Assembly (NCBI RefSeq): GCF_000785435.2
Contig: NZ_JTDB02000004.1
Coordinates: 372,001-436,000, forward strand
From: Paraburkholderia sacchari
GTDB lineage: Bacteria; Pseudomonadota; Gammaproteobacteria; Burkholderiales; Burkholderiaceae
DNA: 64,000 nt
Direction of reading: 5' to 3'
Part shown: positions 9,764-16,781 of the stretch, piece after piece
Layout of the letters: every line of letters starts with the position of its first letter
Position numbering within the stretch: position 1 is the first letter of the stretch
Position numbers and translations under genes: made by a program
The notes under the pieces: model-generated
What the model was told of the DNA's origin: nothing
Seen by the model: the letters and a program-made list of their open reading frames with translations, nothing else
Databases searched by the model: none

Positions 9764-9841
9764 CCGCATTGGACGCCCCATGCGATGTCAACGAACGACT
9801 CGCCGATGGCGAAAAACGGTTCGCGAGCGACGTGTTCCGTG

Positions 9842-11098
9842 TTATTCGCCGTTGCCGCTCACCCGGTCTGCTTCGGCGCCTGCGTGTTCCGGCGCGTAAT
9901 CGCCGAGGGTGGCGACCGATTTCGCATACCGGCTAATCGATGGAAGCGCCGAGAGCCCGTGAGCAACGATGCTGAGAAGCACCGTGGCCATGACCGTGAG
10001 CCTGATCGTCGGCTCGCCGGGCAAGCCCGTTTCGCCTTCCAGATAGACGAGCCCGAGAACGATGGACGCGAGCCCTCGCGGGCCGAACCAGCCCATGAAC
10101 AAAGTGGTCGACCGGCTCAGATGGGTGCCTTTCAGTGCGATGGCCACCGGCACCATGCGAATCAACGTCAGGCTAAGCACGCCGTAGCCCACGATCGCGA
10201 AACCGAACTTGGGCACGACGCCGGTAACCATCAGGGCGAACAGGAAAAAGACGAAGTAGTTGAATAGTTGCCCCCACTCTTCGGTGAATTCGACGCTATG
10301 CTTGCCGACTTCGCGGAACGCTACCTGCGTTGCGAGCCCTGCGACGAAGGCTGCGATGAACATGCTGGCGCCGGTGCTCTCCGCCGCGACCACGCATGCG
10401 AAGGGCAGGGTGACCACGCCCAGCTGCGCGGCTGCATCGGCCATCCAGCGCCTGCGCTGCGCGAGACTGAGCAGCCAGCCGCCGGCGAGCCCGATGCCAA
10501 GACCGATCAACGCGCCGTAACCCAACTGCTCGAGCATGAAGCGCGCGAGGACCGTGCCGCTTCGACCCATTTCGCTCGCCTCGGCCACCACGATGAAAAA
10601 CATGAGGAATGGCACGGAGAGTCCGTCGTTGAGTCCCGCTTCCACGTTCAAAGCCTGGCGGATTCGCGCGGGAACCTGCGGACTGTTCACGATGATCTGA
10701 CCGAGGCCTGCATCGGTCGGCGCGAGGATCGATGCGAGGATGCCCGTCTCCGGCCAGCTCAGCGCCGGAAAGACGAGCTTGGCGCAAAGCATGCCTAGCG
10801 CGATGGTGAGCAGCATGCCCACGCTGAGCAGGCGCGAAGGCAGATTGGCCTCGCCCTTGAGCATCGAAAGACGAACCCGCGAAGCGTCGGTGAACAAGGT
10901 CATTACGAGGCCCAGTTCGGCCATCATGAGCAGATCGTGGCGGTCGATCGTGAGCTCGTAAAGCGCTTCACGAGAGAAGTGCATGAGCGCGCCAGCAACG
11001 GCAAATACGATCGGGGCCGTGAGGACCGTTCGCTCGAGACGCCGGGATAACAGACTGTACAGAAAGACAGTTGCTATGAATGCAGAGATGATGGCCAT
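9842..11098 (-). CDS. Sodium(potassium)/proton antiporter, CPA1/NhaP-type
   Basis: A 418-residue polytopic membrane protein with about 12 hydrophobic segments. The conserved APTDAGLGQ segment followed by NVEAGLNDG matches the paired Asp/Asn-Asp region of CPA1 antiporters (family knowledge), which exchange sodium or potassium for protons. I chose the ATG at 11098 (MAIISAFIATVF); the upstream in-frame extension to 11185 is arginine-rich and unlike a membrane-protein N-terminus. The gene is divergent from the LysR gene at 11455. Confidence 0.85.
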   Translation of the reverse strand: MAIISAFIATVFLYSLLSRRLERTVLTAPIVFAVAGALMHFSREALYELTIDRHDLLMMAELGLVMTLFTDASRVRLSMLKGEANLPSRLLSVGMLLTIALGMLCAKLVFPALSWPETGILASILAPTDAGLGQIIVNSPQVPARIRQALNVEAGLNDGLSVPFLMFFIVVAEASEMGRSGTVLARFMLEQLGYGALIGLGIGLAGGWLLSLAQRRRWMADAAAQLGVVTLPFACVVAAESTGASMFIAAFVAGLATQVAFREVGKHSVEFTEEWGQLFNYFVFFLFALMVTGVVPKFGFAIVGYGVLSLTLIRMVPVAIALKGTHLSRSTTLFMGWFGPRGLASIVLGLVYLEGETGLPGEPTIRLTVMATVLLSIVAHGLSALPSISRYAKSVATLGDYAPEHAGAEADRVSGNGE

Positions 11099-11266
11099 CG
11101 ATCGGCTCCTGCGTGCGTGGGCCGCGTCGTTGTCGACGGGATGCGGGCCTCGTGTGCGAACACGGTGGCGCCATGCACCATTCACGCGCAGGTCGCCCGA
11201 GCATCGCTTGATTCACATCAGTACTTGCGCCCTCTCGGCGCGGGCGGGCTCGGTGGCCCAGCGCCG

Positions 11267-11299
11267 ATTTCAGTAGTTTTCATATTTTGCTGAAATATG
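11267..11299. promoter_or_regulatory. Overlapping inverted repeats in the antiporter/LysR divergent region
   Basis: The 356-bp gap between the antiporter and the LysR gene contains ATTTCAG (11267-11273) mirrored by CTGAAAT (11290-11296), and overlapping it CATATTT (11281-11287) mirrored by AAATATG (11293-11299). Both are perfect arms. LysR regulators commonly bind such interrupted dyads next to their own gene, so this is a candidate operator. Nothing else of note was seen in the gap apart from the short tandem repeat listed next. Confidence 0.4.
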
Positions 11300-11399
11300 G
11301 ATGGCGGCCGAATCCCGGCATCAACGGCACCGCCAATGGCACGGGCCTTCGCCGGGTAAAATGCGCATCAACGGCGCGGGGCTAGTCTCCGGGTCGAAA

Positions 11400-11439
11400 G
11401 AACACGGCGGGAACACGGCGGGAACAGCCAGGAACAGGG
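11400..11439 (+). repeat. Short tandem repeat just upstream of a LysR start
   Basis: Two perfect copies of the 11-mer GAACACGGCGG (11400-11421) are followed by two diverged partial copies starting GAACAG. The array ends 16 bp before the GTG start at 11455 and so lies in the leader. It could alter leader length by slippage. Confidence 0.6.
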
Positions 11440-11454
11440 CGGAGGCGCGGCAAG

Positions 11455-12396
11455 GTGGTAATCGATTATTTTTTGGCGATTCGGGCATTTCTTCAGTCCG
11501 CGGAGTTGGGCAGCTTCAGCAAGGCGGCCGAGCGGATCGAGGTGAAAACGTCCACGGTCTCGCGCTACATTTCCGAACTCGAAGCCGATCTTGGCGTCTC
11601 GCTGTTCAATCGCTCGACGCGCGGCCTCACGCTGACCGAGGGCGGACGCGTCTTCCGCGAGCGCGCGCTGCGCGTGATGCAAAGCCTCGACGAGGCGCGC
11701 GAGGCCGCTTCGTCGCTCAATAGCGCGCCGCAGGGCGTGCTGCGCGTCACCATGCCGACTTCGTTCGGGCGCAGGCACGTGATCCGCCATTTGCCCGAGT
11801 TCATGGCGCGTTATCCCAAGATCAGCGTCGATGCGATCCTGACCGACGAAATCGTGAACATCATCGAGGCCGGCATCGACGTGGCCGTGCGCATCGGCGT
11901 GCTTCCCGACTCGCAACTGATGGCGAAGCAACTCGCCACGCACCGGCGCATCGTCTGCGCGAGCCCCGAGTACCTGTCGCGGCGCGGGCATCCGGCCACG
12001 CCGGCTGAACTCGCCTCGCACGAGGCCATCCGCTTTCCGCTGACCGCCGAGGACAAGTGGGTGATCGTGAGCCCCTCGGGCCGCAGCAGTTCGGGCGAAG
12101 TCACGGTGAAGCTCGGCGGGCGCTTGCGCGTGGACGACACGGAAGCCGTGCTCTCGCTCGCGCTAGCCGGCATGGGCGTCGCGCTGCTGCCCGAATGGGC
12201 CGCGGGAGGGGCGCTGCGCGAGGGCAAGCTCGTGCGCCTGCTGCCCGGCTGGGAGGCGCGCACCTCCACCGCGACGCCCGGCGTGTGGGGCGTTTATCCG
12301 CCCCGGAAAACCGTCTCGCCGAAGGTGCGCGCGTTTCTTGACTTCTTCGCGGGGCTCTACGCGCGCGAGGGCTATTGGCAGGAGCCGTCCGCTTAA
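11455..12396 (+). CDS. LysR-family transcriptional regulator
   Basis: A 313-residue LysR-type regulator with N-terminal helix-turn-helix (SFSKAAERIEVKTSTVSRYI) and a substrate-binding C-terminal domain (VLRVTMPTSFGRRHV to the end). The start is GTG at 11455 with AGGCG-like sequence upstream. It is divergent from the antiporter gene and may regulate it. It belongs to the common DsdC/CrgA-like class, with no clear specific orthology. Confidence 0.83.
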   Translation: MVIDYFLAIRAFLQSAELGSFSKAAERIEVKTSTVSRYISELEADLGVSLFNRSTRGLTLTEGGRVFRERALRVMQSLDEAREAASSLNSAPQGVLRVTMPTSFGRRHVIRHLPEFMARYPKISVDAILTDEIVNIIEAGIDVAVRIGVLPDSQLMAKQLATHRRIVCASPEYLSRRGHPATPAELASHEAIRFPLTAEDKWVIVSPSGRSSSGEVTVKLGGRLRVDDTEAVLSLALAGMGVALLPEWAAGGALREGKLVRLLPGWEARTSTATPGVWGVYPPRKTVSPKVRAFLDFFAGLYAREGYWQEPSA

Positions 12397-12428
12397 GGCG
12401 GCTCGGAGCGGACCCCGTTAGCCAGGCT

Positions 12429-13313
12429 TTAGTGCAGGTGCCGCAGCTTGTCCGGATTGCGCATGACGTAAATGGCGGTGATCTTGCCGTTTTCGATTTC
12501 CAGCGCGGTCGTCTGCAACTCCCCATCGGCCTCGAGCGTGACGAAGCCGGGCAGCCCGTTGATGAAGCCCGCGCGCACGAGCGTCGAGCCGTTCTTGCGG
12601 AACAGCTCCGCCAGATACGCGTGCACCTTCATCACCGATTCGAAGCCGAACAGCGGCTTGCCCGCTGCGGACCGCTTGCCGCCGCCGTCCGCATGCAGGC
12701 TCACGTCGGTGGCCAGCATGGCGCCCAGCGCGCTCATGTCGCCGCTGCGCGACGCGGCGAAGAACGCCTCTGCCAATTCCAGGCCGCGCGCTTTCTCCAC
12801 GCGAAAACGCGGGCGCGACTCGCGCACATGCGTGCGCGCCCGCGCCGCGAGCTGACGGCACGCGGCGGCCTCGCGCTGGATCGTGGTGGCCACTTCGTCG
12901 AAGTCGAGGCCGAACACATCGTGCAGCAGGAACGCCGCGCGCTCGAGCGGCGAGAGCCGCTCCAGCGCGAGCATCAGCGGTAGCGTGACGTCTTCCTGAT
13001 CGTCGTCTTCGACGACCGGCTCGGGCAGCCACGGGCCCACATAGGTTTCGCGCTGATGCCGCGCGGACTTGAGCTGATCGAGGCACATGCGCATCACCAT
13101 ACGGCGCAGGAAGGCCTCGGGCACGCGCACTTCCGTGCGATCGACCTGCATCCAGCGGATGAACGCCTCCTGCACGATGTCCTCGGCGTCGGCCACGGAG
13201 CCGAGCATGCGGTACGCCACGCGAATCAGCTTGCGCCGCAGCGGGGCGAAGCTCGCTGCAGCGTCGCCGGCGTCCCCTGCGTTTTCAGGGGCGGTCATGC
13301 CGGCGTCCGTCAT
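12429..13313 (-). CDS. ECF41-group RNA polymerase sigma factor with SnoaL-like C-terminal domain
   Basis: A 294-residue extracytoplasmic-function sigma factor. Region 2 is at about 25-90 (RMLGSVADAEDIVQEAF), region 4 at about 115-165 (LSPLERAAFLLHDVFGLDFDEVA), and a C-terminal SnoaL-like domain fills 175-294. The three signatures of the ECF41 group are all visible: WLPEP (95-99) in the linker, DGGGK (209-213) and NPDKL (286-290). In ECF41 factors this extension replaces an anti-sigma factor (family knowledge). The start ATG overlaps the stop of the upstream CMD-family gene (ATGA), so the pair is translationally coupled; this also decides the start over an in-frame upstream one at 13361. Confidence 0.92.
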   Translation of the reverse strand: MTDAGMTAPENAGDAGDAAASFAPLRRKLIRVAYRMLGSVADAEDIVQEAFIRWMQVDRTEVRVPEAFLRRMVMRMCLDQLKSARHQRETYVGPWLPEPVVEDDDQEDVTLPLMLALERLSPLERAAFLLHDVFGLDFDEVATTIQREAAACRQLAARARTHVRESRPRFRVEKARGLELAEAFFAASRSGDMSALGAMLATDVSLHADGGGKRSAAGKPLFGFESVMKVHAYLAELFRKNGSTLVRAGFINGLPGFVTLEADGELQTTALEIENGKITAIYVMRNPDKLRHLH

Positions 13314-13786
13314 GCGGCGGCCTTCGTTGCCATGGCTTTCGCCACCGCCGGATCGACCCACAGGCCGAAGCCAACCGCGAGGCGGTTCCAGCCATTGATC
13401 ACGTTGATCATCAGCGTGAGCTTCACTTGTTCTTCCTGGGTAAAGTGGTCGTTGAGCGCGGCGCGGGCGCGCTCGATTGCATCATGGCCTACGGAGATGC
13501 GCGTGAGCGCCTCGGTCCATGCAAGCGCTGCGCGTTCGCGCTCGCTGTAGCACGGCGCTTCGCGCCAGGCCGAGAGCAGGTAGATGCGTTGCTCGGTCTC
13601 GCCTGCCTCGCGCGCATGGGTCGTGTGCATGTTAATGCAATTGGCGCAGGCGTTGATTTGCGAGGCGCGGATCTCCACGAGCGCGACGAGGCTGCGGTCG
13701 AGGCTGCCGGCAATGGCCAGCGAGGCGCCCATCCAGGACTTCATTTGAGCGGGGGCGGTGGCGAACGGGTCGAGCTTGGCAGTCAT
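13310..13786 (-). CDS. Carboxymuconolactone-decarboxylase/AhpD-like protein, ECF41 partner
   Basis: A 158-residue protein of the CMD/AhpD fold with the redox motif CANCINMHT (CxxC plus downstream His), as in alkylhydroperoxidase-like proteins. The ATG at 13786 is preceded by a strong AAGGAGA site. A longer in-frame extension to 13942 overlaps the predicted promoter and was not used. It is the first gene of a two-gene operon with the ECF41 sigma factor. A CMD-family, oxidoreductase or epimerase gene next to ECF41 is the described context of this sigma group, and such genes are its usual targets. Confidence 0.9.
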   Translation of the reverse strand: MTAKLDPFATAPAQMKSWMGASLAIAGSLDRSLVALVEIRASQINACANCINMHTTHAREAGETEQRIYLLSAWREAPCYSERERAALAWTEALTRISVGHDAIERARAALNDHFTQEEQVKLTLMINVINGWNRLAVGFGLWVDPAVAKAMATKAAA

Positions 13787-13820
13787 GGTTCCATCTCCTT
13801 CGGTTGGGTTCCACTGACAT

Positions 13821-13848
13821 GACGAGCGAGCCTGGACCGTGTGTGACA
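13821..13848 (-). promoter_or_regulatory. Predicted ECF41-dependent promoter
   Basis: On the minus strand, TGTCACA (13848-13842) is followed after 17 bases by CGTC (13824-13821), matching the -35 and -10 elements reported for ECF41 targets. It lies 35-62 bp upstream of the CMD start, giving a short leader. This predicts autoregulation of the CMD-sigma operon. Confidence 0.75.
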
Positions 13849-13942
13849 TCGGGGCAAAATTTTTTGATTCTTCCCCGATTTTTTGGGGGACGAAGGCTGA
13901 TCGGCGCTCAACGGCGTTCGAACGCCACGGGTGCCAAGACAT

Positions 13943-14560
13943 CGCGACCGGTCCGTATCAGATGTCATACAAACGCGCTATAAAGTATGCTATGTAATAG
14001 CATCGCTCGCCCCAATTTGTCCGCGACCCTGGCGGGCAGGCACGACGGGCGATGACTTCGGCATACTGGCTGCCGCCGGTGAAGACCTGCCGCATGATGC
14101 ACCCGTCGACAGCGAAGAAGAGAAACAGCGCGATGCGATGATTGCATCCTGATTCAATGATCCGCAGTTCGAAGTAAATCACTCTAACGCGCAACAAAGT
14201 CCCGCTCAACAGGTTCAGGTCGCGGCCGCGCAAGGCGTGACCAGCAAAGACGTCATCAAGTCAGCTACGCCCGTTGCACCCGCAGCGGGCAATCAATCTA
14301 TGGTCCGCCTGACTTTCGCAAGCGAGTCGGTGTTGACGTAAATTGGGCATGCGCAAATCTATCCGGGGTCGTGATGGGACCAGGTTCCCGCACCATGATG
14401 AGAGTCGCGCCGGGCAATCCTCAAAAAAACCTCAGCGTTCAAGCGCTGTTGTTTGCATCAGGTTGCTTGCCCGGCCGTTGAGCCGTTTATGTCTTCACGT
14501 ATCTCGCGTCGCAAAACCAGGAAGTGACTCGGTACAACGGACGATATAAGCGACGCGGCG
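13943..14560. other. Gene-poor debris region
   Basis: No convincing intact gene was found here. On the plus strand one frame reads GDDFGILAAAGEDLPHDAP and continues to a stop at 14150-14152, then reopens in the same frame (14153-14337, including AAAQGVTSKDVIKSATPVAP) until a TAA at 14338-14340. The composition looks protein-like, so this may be a gene broken by one stop codon, but no family is recognised. The stretch 14331-14347 (TGTTGACGTAAATTGGG) weakly resembles an IS21-family terminal repeat. Confidence 0.35.
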
Positions 14561-14650
14561 TCAGGCTGCTATGACAGCCTGTTCGCGTTGGTAGTGCGTG
14601 CCTTTGGCGAGGATGGCCCAGGCAATCCTCGCCAATTTGTTGGTCAGTGC
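14561..14650 (-). mobile_element. 3' relic of an IS110-family transposase gene
   Basis: The minus strand encodes ALTNKLARIAWAILAKG, then THYQREQAVIAA and a stop at 14561-14563. The LTNKxARIAWAxLA segment is the characteristic C-terminus of IS110/IS1111-family transposases. Only the last 29 codons remain, and coding similarity ends abruptly at 14650. Confidence 0.65.
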
Positions 14651-14683
14651 TGTTTACGCCGACCGAAAATTGAGCCACTGGGG
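14651..14683. mobile_element. Possible IS21-family terminal repeat
   Basis: From 14651 the sequence reads TGTTTACGCCGACC then GAAAATTGAGCCAC, resembling the TG-initiated repeated ends of IS21-family elements. It abuts exactly the point where the IS110 transposase similarity stops, as expected for one element inserted in another. The remaining bases to 14822 show no gene and no recognised transposase. Confidence 0.35.
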
Positions 14684-14822
14684 GCGCGGCACTTCAACAG
14701 CAATGCCCGCATCAACGAGGTTTTTCGTCATGGTCTGGCTTGTCGAGCTTCGCAAAGAATTCATCGCCATCGACATGATCTCCATTCTCGATTTGCTTTT
14801 GGCCGCTCGCCAGGACCACCTG

Positions 14823-15341
14823 TCACGCGACGACAGGCGCCTTCCCTGAGTCGAGCCTGAGTTGCATAAAAGCCAGATCGAGCCATGCGCCGAACTTCGT
14901 ACCCACCTCCTTCATATGCCCCACATGCTCGAACCCGAGCTTCTCGTGCAGTGCGATAGAGCCAGCATTATTCGCCTCGATCCCAGCCACCATCACATGC
15001 TTGCCGATCGCGCGGGCCCGGCCAATTAGCGCTTCCATGAGCGCCAGGCCGATGCCGCGCCCGCGCTGGTCGTTGCGCACGTAGACCGAGTGCTCGACCG
15101 TATGCCGGTAGCCGTCGAAAGCACGCCAGTCGCCAAACGATGCATAGCCGAGCACCGCCTGCTGCTCGTCCACGGCAACCAGCACCGGGTAGCCGGCCTT
15201 GCGCCGGTCGGCGAGCCATGCCGTGCGGTTGGCCGCATCGACCACGGTGTCGTTCCAGATTGCGGTGGTGTTCAGCACGGCGTCGTTATAGATCGCCGTG
15301 ATACCGTCGATGTCCTCAGGTCCCGCATCGCGAATGTTCAT
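14823..15341 (-). CDS. GNAT acetyltransferase, phosphinothricin acetyltransferase-like
   Basis: A 172-residue N-acetyltransferase of the Pat/Bar-like GNAT group. It begins MNIRDAGPEDIDGITAIYNDAVLNTTAIW, typical of phosphinothricin/methionine-sulfone acetyltransferases, and has the acetyl-CoA P-loop motif NDQRGRGIGLAL. The ATG at 15341 has GGAAGAGG upstream; a longer in-frame extension crosses the divergent regulator gene and was rejected. Substrates of such enzymes are usually glutamine-synthetase inhibitors or methionine sulfone. It is divergent from an XRE-cupin gene only 27 bp away. Confidence 0.85.
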   Translation of the reverse strand: MNIRDAGPEDIDGITAIYNDAVLNTTAIWNDTVVDAANRTAWLADRRKAGYPVLVAVDEQQAVLGYASFGDWRAFDGYRHTVEHSVYVRNDQRGRGIGLALMEALIGRARAIGKHVMVAGIEANNAGSIALHEKLGFEHVGHMKEVGTKFGAWLDLAFMQLRLDSGKAPVVA

Positions 15342-15358
15342 GGCCGCCTCTTCCTTTA

Positions 15359-15374
15359 ATCCACTATAATGGAT
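15359..15374. promoter_or_regulatory. Small dyad with TATAAT over the regulator start
   Basis: ATCCA (15359-15363) and TGGAT (15370-15374) flank CTATAA, and TATAAT (15365-15370) overlaps the assigned ATG. The element sits between the divergent GNAT and XRE-cupin genes and could be an operator serving both. The overlap also raises the possibility that the regulator starts at the in-frame GTG at 15378. Confidence 0.35.
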
Positions 15375-15947
15375 AAAGTGTATACGATAATAGACAACAT
15401 AGATCAACGCATCGGCTCGCGTATTCGCGGCGAGCGCGAGGGGCGCGGCTGGTCGCTCACCGAACTCGCGGCCAGGTCCGACGTCTCGCGCGCCATGATC
15501 CACAAGATCGAGCGCGGCGAGAGCAGCCCGACGGCGTCGCTGCTCGCGAAGCTGGCCGGGGCGTTCGGCATGAGCATGTCGGCGCTGCTGGCGCTCGCGG
15601 AACTGGAAGAGGGGCGCCTGTTGCGCGCGGCGAACCAGCCGCTGTGGGTCGATCCGCAGAGCGGCTATGTGCGGCGTCACGTGTCGCCGAAGTCGGCGGC
15701 GCCGCTGAATCTCGTGGAAATCGACTTGCCGCCGGGCGCGGAAATTCCGATGCCGGCCTCGGCCTATCTGCACACGCGGCAACTAATCTGGGTGCTGGCC
15801 GGCAATCTGGTTTTTATCGAAGCGGGTGAGCGCCACGAACTGGGCGCGGGCGATTGTCTGGATCTCGGGCCACCGGGCGATTGCATTTTCAAGAACGAAA
15901 GCGCGCGCATGTGCCGGTATGCCGTGGTCGTTTCTCAGAAGGACTGA
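15369..15947 (+). CDS. XRE-family regulator with cupin sensor domain
   Basis: A 192-residue regulator: helix-turn-helix XRE domain at about 14-70 (SLTELAARSDVSRAMIHKIERGESSPT) and a C-terminal cupin domain at about 110-190 (IEIDLPPGAE-like, then LIWVLAGNLVFIEAGERHELGAGD). Such proteins commonly sense small metabolites and control an adjacent enzyme. It is divergent from the GNAT gene and co-directional with the serine hydrolase downstream, both plausible targets. Confidence 0.85.
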   Translation: MDKVYTIIDNIDQRIGSRIRGEREGRGWSLTELAARSDVSRAMIHKIERGESSPTASLLAKLAGAFGMSMSALLALAELEEGRLLRAANQPLWVDPQSGYVRRHVSPKSAAPLNLVEIDLPPGAEIPMPASAYLHTRQLIWVLAGNLVFIEAGERHELGAGDCLDLGPPGDCIFKNESARMCRYAVVVSQKD

Positions 15948-15984
15948 TTGCGCGAGTGGAATCCCTTCCTTTCGTATCGCGTTG

Positions 15985-16001
15985 TGATATATAGTATATC
16001 A
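15985..16001. promoter_or_regulatory. Perfect 7-3-7 palindrome upstream of the hydrolase
   Basis: TGATATA-TAG-TATATCA lies 52 bp before the hydrolase ATG and 38 bp after the XRE-cupin stop. It overlaps potential -10 sequences. It is a likely repressor operator, with the neighbouring XRE-cupin protein the obvious candidate binder. Confidence 0.5.
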
Positions 16002-16052
16002 CCGTGGCCGCAACAATATCGGCTGCAATCCGCCTTCACCTTCAGGTCCGTC

Positions 16053-16730
16053 ATGTTCGATCCCTCGCTGTTCGGTCGCCTGTCCTTTGCCCGCGCTGAG
16101 CCTACCCAGGGCCGGTTGCCGCCGGGCCGTCATCACCTCGGTCTCGCCGATGAGCGCGACGCAGTGTTGTTCGTGCCGCCGGGCCTCGACGACGATGAAC
16201 CCGTGGCGCTCTTCGTGATGTTTCATGGCGCGGGCGGCTTTCCGGAGAAGGTGCTGCCTTTTATCGAGGAACATGCGTGCCAGCACAAGTTTCTGGTGCT
16301 CGCGCCACATTCGATTTACCCGACGTGGGACATCGTGATTGGCGGCAACGGCCCTGATCTTGAGCGGCTGCGCGAGGCGCTCACGCGGGTTTCGTCGCGC
16401 TACCGCATCGATCCGGGCCACCTCGCGTTCGCGGGGTTTTCGGACGGCGCGAGCTACGCGCTTTCGATCGGCGTGACGAATGGCGATATCGTGAGCCACG
16501 TGATCGCATTTTCGGGCGGCTTTATGTCGATCTTCATGCAGGAAGGCGCGCCGAAGGTGTTCATCGCCCACGGTCTCGCCGACGAGCAGTTGCCGATCGA
16601 AACCAGCGGCCGAGCCAATGCGGCGAGACTGCGCTCAGCCGGATACGATGTTCAGTACATCGAATTCAATGGCTTGCATGTGGTTCATCCGCCTATTGTC
16701 AGCATGGCAATCGAATTCTTCCTGAAATGA
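16053..16730 (+). CDS. Alpha/beta serine hydrolase (phospholipase/carboxylesterase-like)
   Basis: A 225-residue alpha/beta-hydrolase. The oxyanion segment is FHGAGG (57-62), the nucleophile elbow GFSDG places Ser at 130, Asp is in HGLADEQLP (about 177) and the catalytic His is in GLHVVHP (209 or 212). This resembles the phospholipase/carboxylesterase family. No signal peptide is seen, so it is cytoplasmic. The ATG at 16053 was chosen because the upstream in-frame extension runs through the palindromic operator. The AAA ATPase gene follows 51 bp downstream in the same direction. Confidence 0.8.
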   Translation: MFDPSLFGRLSFARAEPTQGRLPPGRHHLGLADERDAVLFVPPGLDDDEPVALFVMFHGAGGFPEKVLPFIEEHACQHKFLVLAPHSIYPTWDIVIGGNGPDLERLREALTRVSSRYRIDPGHLAFAGFSDGASYALSIGVTNGDIVSHVIAFSGGFMSIFMQEGAPKVFIAHGLADEQLPIETSGRANAARLRSAGYDVQYIEFNGLHVVHPPIVSMAIEFFLK

Positions 16731-16781
16731 CGCGCGAGTCCGCTGCCGCAATGGCAGCGGCAACGAACGGGAGTCTTGCCC

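Noticed and set aside
14651-14683. Confident IS21-family element
   Set aside because: Only a short terminal-like sequence is seen and no transposase piece, so it is listed at low confidence only.
15948-16052. Longer N-terminus for the hydrolase from an upstream in-frame codon
   Set aside because: It would run through the 7-3-7 palindrome and lacks a ribosome-binding site; MFDPSL at 16053 is the better start.
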